64,000 nt of DNA, taken from the NCBI GenBank assembly GCA_039815465.1, contig JBCBZG010000007.1:124001-188000 (forward strand), in the 5' to 3' direction. Source of the DNA: Shimia_B sp039815465 (GTDB taxonomy: Bacteria > Pseudomonadota > Alphaproteobacteria > Rhodobacterales > Rhodobacteraceae). Shown here piece by piece: positions 42,531-50,064 of the stretch. The position numbers and the translations under genes were made by a program. Positions within the stretch are counted from its first letter, which is position 1, and the number at the start of each line of letters is the position of its first letter. Below the pieces are notes generated by a model, which was given only the letters and a program-made list of their open reading frames with translations, had not been told where the DNA came from and searched no databases.

Positions 42531-42575
42531 GGTCCTCTCCTCTCCATCGGGCTGCGGTGTAGCCCGTCAGTTTCA

Positions 42576-42650
42576 TGGTGGACACGACTGGGATCGAACC
42601 AGTGACCCCTTCGATGTCAACGAAGTGCTCTACCGCTGAGCTACGCGTCC
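42576..42650 (-). tRNA. tRNA-Val (anticodon GAC)
   Basis: 75 nt with the CCA encoded. The minus strand begins GGACGCGTAGCTCAGCGGTA. The anticodon stem CTTCG/CGAAG encloses TTGACAT, giving anticodon GAC for Val (GUC/GUU). The T arm is ACTGG-TTCGATC-CCAGT, and the acceptor GGACGCG pairs with CGTGTCC with one G-T pair. It is single copy in the window, just upstream of rpmJ. Confidence 0.97.
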
Positions 42651-42782
42651 GGTGATTTCAATGTTTGGCGCAGAAACAGGCCCTACGTCAGGATGCGGCG
42701 TATAAATCGGCGTGTCGGGTGGATCAAGGGCTTTTGGAGGCTCAATCCCGTGCTATGTTTCCCAAATAGCAGGGGGGAGCAC

Positions 42783-43640
42783 GTGGCAAAAGGCGCGTAT
42801 ACACTGATGCGGCCGGAAACCCAGACCACGGGCGTCGTTTTTGCGTCGCCTCATTCGGGGCGTGACTACCCACTTTGGTTCCTCAAGAAATCGATTCTCA
42901 ACGAGCGCACGATCCGGTCGTCGGAGGACGCGTTTGTCGATCGCTTGTTCGAGGCCGCCCCTGCATTCGGGGCGCCATTGTTGCTTGCGGGGGCGCCGCG
43001 GGCCTTTGTGGACCTCAATCGGGCCCCTGATGAGTTGGACCCGGCGCTGATCAATGACGTCAAAAAGACGGTGCATAACCCGCGCGTGGCTTCTGGCCTG
43101 GGGGTGGTGCCGCGGGTCGTGTCCAATGGGCGCGCGATCTACCGGGGCAAGATTTCTCGGGATGAGGCGGACAGCCGGATCGCGCGGTATTGGCGGCCCT
43201 ACCACGCGATGCTCCAAGAGCTTTTGGAAGACGCGCGTGCGCAGTTTGGGCGCGCGATCCTCTTTGATTGCCACTCCATGCCCCATGAGGCCATCGAATC
43301 AACGCGCGCCAACGGCCGCCGGGCGGAGGTCGTGTTGGGCGACCGGTTCGGTGCCGCGGCTTCGTCGGATATCGTGGACGTGATCGAGGCGATTTTCACC
43401 GCCGCCGGGCTCAACGTCGCGCGCAACGCGCCCTTTGCCGGAGCCTACATCGCCCAGCAATATGGCCGCCCCTCGCGGGGCCAGCATGTCGTGCAGGTGG
43501 AGATCGACCGCAGGCTCTACATGCACGAGGACGCCGTGGTCCCCAGCGCTGATTTCGCCGCGTTCCAAGCCGTGATGACCCAAGTCGTCGAAGAGGTCGC
43601 AGCGATTGGGCGGCCTATGGTGCGGCTCGCGGCGGAGTAG
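42783..43640 (+). CDS. N-formylglutamate amidohydrolase
   Basis: 285 residues from a GTG start preceded by GGGGGAG. The family hydrolyses N-formyl-L-glutamate to glutamate and formate, the last step of one histidine degradation route, though many members outside hut operons have unknown amide substrates. Motifs: VVFASPHSGRDYP, AFVDLNRAPDELDP, FDCHSMPHEA and VQVEIDRRLYMHED. No hut genes are nearby, so the assigned substrate is provisional. Confidence 0.86.
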   Translation: MAKGAYTLMRPETQTTGVVFASPHSGRDYPLWFLKKSILNERTIRSSEDAFVDRLFEAAPAFGAPLLLAGAPRAFVDLNRAPDELDPALINDVKKTVHNPRVASGLGVVPRVVSNGRAIYRGKISRDEADSRIARYWRPYHAMLQELLEDARAQFGRAILFDCHSMPHEAIESTRANGRRAEVVLGDRFGAAASSDIVDVIEAIFTAAGLNVARNAPFAGAYIAQQYGRPSRGQHVVQVEIDRRLYMHEDAVVPSADFAAFQAVMTQVVEEVAAIGRPMVRLAAE

Positions 43641-43643
43641 CGT

Positions 43644-44075
43644 CTAGCCCCGGCGCATGTGGATGTCGGGGAGCCCTTCTTCGTTGTCGCCTGCGGTTCG
43701 GCGGACCTCCCTAAACCCCTGCGCGGCGTAGAACTGGTGCGCCACCGTGTTCGCCTCAAACACCCAAAGGTCCGTCACCGGTGCCCCGGTGGTGATGGCG
43801 GTCAAGAGCCGTGCGCCATTTCCCTGCCCGCGCGCTGCGGGTGTGAGGTAGAGTGCGGTGAGCCAGGGGGCGTCGAAGACGGCGAAGCCGGTGACTTGGT
43901 TATCCTTCACGAGCACTTGAGCCGGGACCTCTGACAACCGCGAGGTCCAGAAGGTCTCCATCGACGCGCGGGTGTGGAGCATGGGCATCCACGGCTCGCT
44001 CACGATCCAGTCGCGCAGGATGGTGACGCAGGCGGCGGCATCCTCGGGGCGGGCGGCGCGGATGCGTGTGGTCAT
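43644..44075 (-). CDS. GNAT family N-acetyltransferase
   Basis: 143 residues, MTTRIRAARPEDAAACVTIL at the start, with the acetyl-CoA loop LTPAARGQGNGARLLTAI and a C-terminal AHQFYAAQGFREVRRT. The substrate is unknown. Its ATG overlaps the dinB stop by four bases (ATGA), so it is co-translated with dinB. Confidence 0.86.
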   Translation of the reverse strand: MTTRIRAARPEDAAACVTILRDWIVSEPWMPMLHTRASMETFWTSRLSEVPAQVLVKDNQVTGFAVFDAPWLTALYLTPAARGQGNGARLLTAITTGAPVTDLWVFEANTVAHQFYAAQGFREVRRTAGDNEEGLPDIHMRRG

Positions 44076-45322
44076 CTGAGCGCGCGTCCTTTCACGATGG
44101 CGTCGGCTCCGAATTTCGCACGGATGGCGTCGGTGGCGCGTTCGGCCTTGGCGCGGGTTTCGCCCTGGGGGTCGAGCAGGTCGCCGGAAAACCCACCCGC
44201 GTCGGGCGCGATGTCGCTGAGGCCAACGCCTAGGAGGCGGTAGGGGCTGTCATGGTCGACGGCCTCAAAGAGCCCGACGGCGGTCCGGTAAATCTTGTCG
44301 GCGATCTGGGTGCGTTCGCTCAGTGTCACGCGGCGGGTGATGAGCTTGTGATCGGACCGCTTGAGCTTCAGGATCACCACGCGGCCGGCGAGGCCCTTGG
44401 CCTTGGCCCGGTCAGCGACCTTTTCAGCCATGCGCCAGATATGGCCGTCGAGGATGTCCGGGCTTGCGGTGTCTTCGCCAAAGGTCGTCTCGTTGGAGAT
44501 CGATTTCATCGACGGGTCGCGCGCGACCTTGCGGCGGTCCTGACCCCGCGCGAGGTGCCAGAGCCGGTCGCCCATGGAGCCGAACCGGGCATGGAGATCC
44601 TCCCGCTCCCACCGCAGGAGGTCGGAGAAAGTGCGAATGCCCGCCTTGTCGAGCGACGCCTGCGCGGCCTGACCCACGCCCCAGATCAGGCGGACGGGTT
44701 TGTCGCGGAGGAACTCCGCCGTCTCCGCCTTGCCGATGATCGAATAGCCGCGCGGTTTTTCGAGGTCGCTGGCGACCTTGGCCAGGAACTTGTTGTGGGA
44801 TAGCCCGATGGAGCCTGTGAGGCCCAGCTCCTCGCGCATGCGTTTCACGAGGCGGGCGAGCATGACGGCAGGCGGCGCGCCGTGGAGTTTGGTCGTGCCC
44901 GTAAGGTCCATGAACGCCTCGTCGAGCGAAAGGGGTTCGATGGCGGGGGTCAGTTCCTCCATCATCTGGCGGATCGCGCGGGAGGCTTCCACATAAGCCT
45001 CGAACCGCGGTTTCACGATCACCGCCTCGGGGCAGAGCTTGAGGGCCTGAAACATGGGCATCGCCGATTTTACGCCGCGGATCCGGGCGATGTAGCAGGC
45101 GGTGGAGACGACCCCGCGCCGCCCGCCGCCGATGATGACGGGTTTTGTCGCGAGGTCGGGATTGTCGCGCTTTTCGACGGAGGCGTAGAAGGCGTCGCAG
45201 TCCATATGGGCGATGGAGAGGTCGTAGAGTTCGGGGTGCGAGATCACGCGCGGCCGCCCGCAGGACGGGCAGCGGGGGCTGTCGTCGAATGTGGTCAGGC
45301 AGTCTCGGCACAGGGCGGGCAT
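44072..45322 (-). CDS. dinB: DNA polymerase IV with N-terminal zinc ribbon
   Basis: A 416-residue Y-family translesion polymerase. An extra N-terminal zinc ribbon (CRDCLTTFDDSPRCPSC) precedes the palm motif IAHMDCDAFYASVEKR (near 38-53) and the second catalytic motif SLDEAFMDLT (near 145). The helix-hairpin-helix region (LIWGVGQAAQASLDKAGI) and little finger are complete. The ATG at 45322 is chosen. A longer frame reads into a family 2 repeat. No LexA box is evident upstream. Confidence 0.93.
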   Translation of the reverse strand: MPALCRDCLTTFDDSPRCPSCGRPRVISHPELYDLSIAHMDCDAFYASVEKRDNPDLATKPVIIGGGRRGVVSTACYIARIRGVKSAMPMFQALKLCPEAVIVKPRFEAYVEASRAIRQMMEELTPAIEPLSLDEAFMDLTGTTKLHGAPPAVMLARLVKRMREELGLTGSIGLSHNKFLAKVASDLEKPRGYSIIGKAETAEFLRDKPVRLIWGVGQAAQASLDKAGIRTFSDLLRWEREDLHARFGSMGDRLWHLARGQDRRKVARDPSMKSISNETTFGEDTASPDILDGHIWRMAEKVADRAKAKGLAGRVVILKLKRSDHKLITRRVTLSERTQIADKIYRTAVGLFEAVDHDSPYRLLGVGLSDIAPDAGGFSGDLLDPQGETRAKAERATDAIRAKFGADAIVKGRALR

Positions 45323-45354
45323 AGGCGGTAGAATAGGCGCTGACGGGGATGGCG

Positions 45355-45489
45355 GGAATGCCTCCGGCGGAGGTATTTTTGGCCAAAGGAAGATGGGCAG
45401 GTTTTTGTGAGGGGCCAACCATGCCTCCCCTCCCGCAGTTTTTGAAAAAAACCGCTGCCGGGCAGGGGGACGGGAGTATTTTTGGAAAG
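45355..45489 (+). repeat. Family 2 repeat between dinB and the NUDIX gene
   Basis: CCTCCGGCGGAGGTATTTTT with GGCCAAAGGAAG, GAGGGGCC, an imperfect hairpin GCAGTTTTTGAAAAAAACCGC, and finally GGGAGTATTTTTGGAAAGAT. The last module supplies the upstream region and possibly the start codon of the NUDIX gene. Confidence 0.7.
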
Positions 45490-45918
45490 ATGAAGGACAC
45501 GGAGTTCAACGGGGCCAAGGTGGCGCTCTTTGTCGGGGGGCGGCTTTTGGTGATCTTACGCGATGATCTGCCGTCGATCCCCTGGCCGAATTGGTGGGAT
45601 TTTCCCGGTGGTGGGCGCGAAGATGGGGAGAGCGCGGCGGAGACCGTGATCCGGGAGATCTGGGAAGAAGTGCGCGTCGCTTTGCGGCCCAGCGATTTGG
45701 TTTGGGAGCGGGCCTACGCCACGCCAGAGGGCGGCCACGTGCGGTTCTTTGTGGCGCATCTGCCCGCGACGGTGGAGCGCGAGATTGTGCTGGGCGATGA
45801 GGGGCAGCGCTGGGCGCTTTGGGCCGTTGAGGACGTGTTGGCCCACCCCCGTGTGATCCCATATTTCAAGCCGCGGCTTATGGATTACTTGAGCGCGCGA
45901 AAACATCATCTTTTGTGA
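45490..45918 (+). CDS. NUDIX hydrolase
   Basis: 142 residues. The NUDIX box reads GGGREDGESAAETVIREIWEEV (positions 41-62) and matches GX5EX7REUXEE with one residue offset typical of divergent members. The start MKDTEFNGAKVALFVGGRLL overlaps the end of a repeat module. Members hydrolyse nucleoside diphosphates linked to another moiety (for example 8-oxo-dGTP or ADP-ribose). The substrate here is unknown. Confidence 0.82.
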   Translation: MKDTEFNGAKVALFVGGRLLVILRDDLPSIPWPNWWDFPGGGREDGESAAETVIREIWEEVRVALRPSDLVWERAYATPEGGHVRFFVAHLPATVEREIVLGDEGQRWALWAVEDVLAHPRVIPYFKPRLMDYLSARKHHLL

Positions 45919-45981
45919 TATTCTACATGAGTTAAATTGGATTGCGTGGTGCCCATATCAGGCGCATTACAACACCATCTT

Positions 45982-46165
45982 CCCCGCATCGGGAGAGCGC
46001 AGGTCACTGCCGCCGAAGGAGCAACCGCCCCGGTAAACTCTCAGGCACACGGGACCGGTTCGGGGGCAATATTCCGGAGAGCCGCGCGGTTTGGCCCGCG
46101 TGCACCGACGGCGCAAGGCGGGCCTCCCGCTGAAAACGCTCAGGTTTTGAACGGAAGGGGCGAGT
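45982..46165 (+). promoter_or_regulatory. Tandem glycine riboswitch
   Basis: Two successive glycine aptamers. Aptamer 1 (45982-46066) has CGGGAGAGCGC, CTGCCGCCGAAGGAGCAA, AAACTCTCAGGCA and CGGGACCG. Aptamer 2 (46069-46165) has CCGGAGAGCCGCG, TGCACCGACGGCGCAAGGCG, AAAACGCTCAGGTTTTGAAC and GGAAGGGG. The conserved GCCGAAGGAGCAA and CTCAGGCA cores are diagnostic. It ends 35 bp before the dehydrogenase ATG and would switch expression on glycine binding. Confidence 0.96.
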
Positions 46166-46199
46166 TTAGGGCGCGGACGCGTCTTGAGAGGAGCTCGCC

Positions 46200-47447
46200 A
46201 TGGATCGTATCGCCGTCATCGGGGCCGGGATCACCGGGATCACCACCGCGTTTCAGCTGCATCAGCGGGGCTTTGACGTCACCGTCATCGACCGGCAGCG
46301 CTATGCGGGGATGGAGACGTCATTTGCCAATGGCGGGCAGCTGAGTGCCTCGAACGCGGAGGTCTGGACGTCGTGGTCGACGGTGCTCAAGGGCATGAAG
46401 TGGATGCTGAAAAGCGATGCGCCGCTCCTCGTGAACCCGCGCCCGTCCTGGCACAAGATCAGCTGGATGGCGGAGTTTCTGAGCAACATCCCGAACTATG
46501 AGAAGCACACGGTGGAAACCGTGCGGCTCGCCCGGGCGTCGCGTGCGGTGCATATGGCCATGGCCGAGCGTGCGGGCGTGGATTTCGATTTCTCGCCCGA
46601 GGGGATCCTGCATTTCTACGAGACGGAGAAGGAGCTTGCCGCCGCGCGGAAGGTAACGGCGCTTTACGCCAAGGGCGGGCTGACGCGCCGGGCGTTGGGT
46701 GCGGCCGAGGTTGCTGAGATCGAGCCGACGCTGACCGGGCGCTACGCCGGGGGCTATTTCACCGAGAGCGACGCGACGGGCGACATTCACAAGTATACGG
46801 CGGGGCTTGCCGCGTGGCTCGCCCGGCAGGGTGTGCGGTTCGAATATGGCGAGGGCGTTGAGGCTATTCGCGACACGGGCCGCGGGATCGAGATCGACAC
46901 GGGCGGCAGCACCCATCGTGCGAATGCGGTTGTTGTGTCAGCGGGCATCGGGTCGCGTGGGCTTGCGCGGCAGCTTGGTGATCGGGTGAATATCTACCCG
47001 GTGAAGGGCTATTCGATCACGGTGATGCTGCGGGATGCGGCGAGCCAGGCGGCAGCGCCAGAGGTGTCGCTGCTCGATGACAAGGCGAAAATCGTGACCT
47101 CGCGCCTTGGCCCCGACCGGTTCCGCGTGGCGGGGACGGCGGAGTTCAATGGTGAGAACCGGGACATTCGTGCGGATCGCGTGGCGCCGTTGGTGCGTTG
47201 GGTGGAAAAGCATTTCCCCGCTGTGTCGACCGAAGAGGTCGTGCCGTGGGCGGGCCTGCGCCCGATGATGCCGTCGATGATGCCCCGTGTGGGTCAGGGG
47301 CGGTCGCCGCGGGTTTATTACAACACCGGGCACGGGCATCTTGGCTGGACGCTGAGTGCCGCGACTGCGGAGCTTGTGGCCGCGGATGTGCAGCGCGGGT
47401 TGCGCGGGGTGAAGCCGCCGGTGATTGGTGGGGCGGCGTTGGCTTAG
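46200..47447 (+). CDS. dadA: DadA-type D-amino acid dehydrogenase / FAD oxidoreductase under glycine control
   Basis: A 415-residue FAD flavoprotein. The dinucleotide fold is IAVIGAGITGITTAFQLHQRG (8-24), followed by the DAO pattern SFANGGQLSASNAEVW, DATGDIHKYTAGLAAW, VVVSAGIGSRGLARQLG and a C-terminal YYNTGHGHLGWTLSAATAEL. It is of typical DadA length (about 416). DadA enzymes oxidise D-amino acids at the inner membrane. Placement behind a glycine riboswitch suggests glycine, or a product linked to it, as the relevant substrate. GAGAGGAG lies upstream of the ATG. Confidence 0.9.
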   Translation: MDRIAVIGAGITGITTAFQLHQRGFDVTVIDRQRYAGMETSFANGGQLSASNAEVWTSWSTVLKGMKWMLKSDAPLLVNPRPSWHKISWMAEFLSNIPNYEKHTVETVRLARASRAVHMAMAERAGVDFDFSPEGILHFYETEKELAAARKVTALYAKGGLTRRALGAAEVAEIEPTLTGRYAGGYFTESDATGDIHKYTAGLAAWLARQGVRFEYGEGVEAIRDTGRGIEIDTGGSTHRANAVVVSAGIGSRGLARQLGDRVNIYPVKGYSITVMLRDAASQAAAPEVSLLDDKAKIVTSRLGPDRFRVAGTAEFNGENRDIRADRVAPLVRWVEKHFPAVSTEEVVPWAGLRPMMPSMMPRVGQGRSPRVYYNTGHGHLGWTLSAATAELVAADVQRGLRGVKPPVIGGAALA

Positions 47448-47495
47448 GCTGGCCTGCTTGGACCGCAACTTGTCAATTCAGGTTTCGAAAGGTTT

Positions 47496-47593
47496 CGAGC
47501 TATAGCGCCGTTCCGAGGGGTGGCGTTCGCGCCGCCCCGTGGGGGCGGAACGGCGCGGCCCGACGTTGCCGTCGGGCGAGTGCTTTGGGGCTA
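47496..47593 (+). repeat. Family 1 palindromic element, copy g
   Basis: Consensus copy with the trailing hairpin CCCGACG/CGTCGGG. It lies between the convergent stops of dadA and the BASS gene. The right end is 7 bp from the BASS stop codon. Confidence 0.88.
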
Positions 47594-47600
47594 TTTTCCC

Positions 47601-48452
47601 TCATCGGCGCAGAACCAGAAAGATCACCGGCAGCGTCACGAGATACATCGTGATGCCATAGACGCCCGACGCAAGCGCGTAGGTGCCGAAGGTGGCCCCT
47701 GATACGATGGTGCCGACGGTGACGCCCAGTGTCCCGTTCTGGACGCCGGTTTCGATGGCGATGGCAATGCCGTCCTCTCGCGGCAGGCCGCCGATGCGGG
47801 CGAGCGCTATGCCAAGGGCCAGAAGCGCGAGGTTCAGCACCACGAGGAGGGGCCCGAGGGTCGGCAGGTTGGCGATGAAGATGTCCCAGGCCGATGCCAG
47901 CGCTGCCAGGATGATCACGACGAAGAGCGCGGTGGCGATGCGGATCAGCGTCGGCTCCACCGCGACGGCGGCGCGGCTGGCGAAGCGGCGGAAGGCCAGG
48001 CCGATGAGCACGGGGACGGTGGTGATTGCGAACATGGTGACGGCCAGTGTGGTCACGTCGATGTCGGGCGCGTCGGCGCCTTCGAAGTAGCGGGAGACGA
48101 CCGACAGGAGGATGGGGAGCGTGGCGGCAGTGGTCAGGCTGATGATCGCGGTGAGTGAGATCGACAGCGCAACTGTGCCACCCGCGAGGCGGGTCAGGAT
48201 GCTGGTCGTGACGCCGCCGGGGGAAAAGCTGAGGATCATCACGCTCACCGCCAGTGCGGAGGGGAGCGTGAAGACGTGGAGGAGTGCGAAGGCCACAAGT
48301 GGGAGCGCGATGATCTGGGCTGTGGCGCCGATTAGGAAGGCGCGGGGCTGGGTCAGGACGCGGCGGAAGTCGGCCCCGGTGAGACCCACGCCGAGCGCGA
48401 ACATGATGAAGGCCAGCGACAGCGGCAGCCCGACATTGAGTAAAAATTCCAT
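47601..48452 (-). CDS. Bile acid:sodium symporter (BASS) family protein
   Basis: A 283-residue membrane transporter with about nine hydrophobic segments. Family signatures are FIMFALGVGLTGADFRRVL, the crossover region SFSPGGVTTSILTRLAGG and ETGVQNGTLGVTVGTI. Bacterial relatives carry organic anions such as pantoate or keto acids with sodium. The substrate is unknown. It is convergent with dadA, with a family 1 repeat between. Confidence 0.88.
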   Translation of the reverse strand: MEFLLNVGLPLSLAFIMFALGVGLTGADFRRVLTQPRAFLIGATAQIIALPLVAFALLHVFTLPSALAVSVMILSFSPGGVTTSILTRLAGGTVALSISLTAIISLTTAATLPILLSVVSRYFEGADAPDIDVTTLAVTMFAITTVPVLIGLAFRRFASRAAVAVEPTLIRIATALFVVIILAALASAWDIFIANLPTLGPLLVVLNLALLALGIALARIGGLPREDGIAIAIETGVQNGTLGVTVGTIVSGATFGTYALASGVYGITMYLVTLPVIFLVLRR

Positions 48453-48512
48453 GGATGCTCCCCCGTTTTGGGCAGAGGGGCATGAGCGAGCGAGCTTTGC
48501 AAGCCTCGCGAC

Positions 48513-48685
48513 GTGAGCCCCATCGGCGGGCCGCGGTGCGTCGATCCGGCCTCGGTTCTCGGCACTTTATGGTTGGGGTTTGCCTGAAATGTTCTAGCGA
48601 TGTGCCGATGGCGACGTGTCGATGTGCCGGGGGGCGGCCCGTCGATGGGGCGGCGGGCTTCGCCCTTGATTCCGCCCCAGGGTGT
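48513..48685 (-). repeat. Family 3 repeat, copy iii
   Basis: On the minus strand: TGGGGCGGAATCAAGGGCGA, CCGCCGCCCCATCGACGGG, ACCATAAAGTGCC, and GACGCACCGCGGCCC with CCGATGGGG. The TGGGGCGGAATC end starts just after the pyrF stop. The overall match to copy ii is strong at both ends and weak in the middle. Confidence 0.82.
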
Positions 48686-49404
48686 TAGTGGGTTTGGTTT
48701 GGGCGTCTTGCCAGGGGGGAGTTTAACTCTGCAACAATAGCTTCTGCCGCGGCGCGGGGGCTGGGGGCTTTCCAGATCGGGCGGCCCACGACCACGTGAT
48801 CGGCCCCGGCCGCGATGGCGTCGGCGGGGGTTGTGATGCGTTTCTGGTCGCCCTTATCCGCGCCTGCTGGGCGGACGCCCGGGGTGACGATCAGCTTGTC
48901 GTCGGCCTCGGGCAGGGCGCGGATCATCGCGGCCTCCTGCGGGGAGGAGATGACGCCGTCTGCGCCCGCCTCGAACGCGCGGGCTGCGCGGTCGGTGACG
49001 AGATCGGGGATCGCGCCGTCCTTGATCAGTGCCTGGTCCAGATCGTCGCGGTCGAGCGAGGTCAGGATCGTAACGGCCAGGATTTTGAGGTCCTTGCCTG
49101 CGGCGCCTTCCTTGGCCGCGCGGACCACATGGGGGTCGCCGTGGACGGTCAGGAAGTCGAGATGGAACTGCGCGAGGCCGCGCACGGCCGCCTCCACGGT
49201 CGCGCCGATATCGAAGAGCTTCATGTCCAGAAAGATGCGTTTGCCGTGCTCTGCCTTGAGCTCATTGGCGAGCGCGAGCCCGCCGCCGGTGAGCATGCCG
49301 AGGCCGATTTTGTAGAAGGAGATGGCGTCGCCCAGCTGCTCTGCCAGTTGCAAACCGGCGAGGGCGTTGGGCACATCCATGGCGACTATGAGACGATCAT
49401 CCAT
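48685..49404 (-). CDS. pyrF: Orotidine-5'-phosphate decarboxylase
   Basis: A 239-residue TIM barrel converting OMP to UMP in pyrimidine synthesis. Motifs: LIVAMDVPNALAGLQL (substrate Asp), IFLDMKLFDIGATVEAAV (catalytic DxKxxD), LLTVHGDP-like FLTVHGDPHVV, VTPGVRPAGADKGDQ and DHVVVGRPIWKA. The length is typical. It stands alone, with family 1 and family 3 repeats on either side. Confidence 0.97.
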   Translation of the reverse strand: MDDRLIVAMDVPNALAGLQLAEQLGDAISFYKIGLGMLTGGGLALANELKAEHGKRIFLDMKLFDIGATVEAAVRGLAQFHLDFLTVHGDPHVVRAAKEGAAGKDLKILAVTILTSLDRDDLDQALIKDGAIPDLVTDRAARAFEAGADGVISSPQEAAMIRALPEADDKLIVTPGVRPAGADKGDQKRITTPADAIAAGADHVVVGRPIWKAPSPRAAAEAIVAELNSPLARRPNQTH

Positions 49405-49478
49405 ACCCTCCGCCTAGGTCGGGTGTGGGCAAATGGCAAGCTGGTGTGGAAGGCAGAGAGAAAGTCAGGGAGCGTTTC

Positions 49479-49577
49479 GAGCGATAGCGCCGGTCCGAGG
49501 GGTGGCGTTCGCGCCGCCCCGTGGGGGCGGAACGGCGCGGCCCGGCGGTGCCGCCGGGCGAGTGCTTGGGGGCTAAG
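49479..49577 (+). repeat. Family 1 palindromic element, copy h
   Basis: Consensus copy with the trailing hairpin CCCGGCGG/CCGCCGGG, as in copy f. The right end is 16 bp from the stop of the 92-aa minus-strand gene. Confidence 0.88.
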
Positions 49578-49593
49578 TAACGCCTAAATGGGT

Positions 49594-49872
49594 CTACGCC
49601 GCTTTCCACTGCTGGATCGGCTTCAGGCCCTTCGCGAATTTAAGCCGCACCTCGCCGCTGCGCACCTCTGGCAGGCGGCGGAGTTGGCGGATGGCGTCGC
49701 CGATGAGCAGCGCGTCGGGGCGGATGCGTTTGGAGGCGCGGCAGGTGCAGGTCATGGTGAGCGACTTGTCCTCCCCCTCTGCGTCGGTGAGTTTGAACAT
49801 CACGTCGCCCCGGACTTCTGTCCCGTCATTGCTGAAGCCAAGGCTCACGATAAGGATGTCTAACACGGTCAT
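49594..49872 (-). CDS. Conserved hypothetical protein, 92 aa
   Basis: A small soluble protein, MTVLDILIVSLGFSNDGTEV at the start and FAKGLKPIQQWKAA at the end. It shows a beta-rich middle (GDVMFKLTDAEGED, LTMTCTCRAS) and a CxC pair. It has no recognised family. The ATG at 49872 is preferred to one 42 bp upstream for lack of coding character. It is divergent from clpB, whose putative heat-shock promoter lies in the spacer. Confidence 0.65.
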   Translation of the reverse strand: MTVLDILIVSLGFSNDGTEVRGDVMFKLTDAEGEDKSLTMTCTCRASKRIRPDALLIGDAIRQLRRLPEVRSGEVRLKFAKGLKPIQQWKAA

Positions 49873-49964
49873 GGCGCGCTCTCCGCTACGAAAATCAGTG
49901 GTCTCGAGCATCAACCTGACCGATTCCGCTTAACGCCCCGTGAAGCGCTACATGAAGCGCCGCG

Positions 49965-49993
49965 CTTGCGCTGGGCCGGGGCCGATCCCATCT
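49965..49993 (+). promoter_or_regulatory. Putative RpoH (sigma-32) promoter of clpB
   Basis: CTTGCGC, 14-bp spacer, TCCCATCT resembles the sigma-32 consensus CTTGAAA-N13/17-CCCCATNT. It is about 70 bp before the clpB ATG. ClpB is normally heat-shock controlled, which supports the call, but the -35 has mismatches. Confidence 0.5.
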
Positions 49994-50064
49994 ATGGCCT
50001 GAGGTCCGGGACGGCGCGCCGCGATGGCGGGCGCAGGGTTGGACGCTTGAAAAAGGAGACTGCC

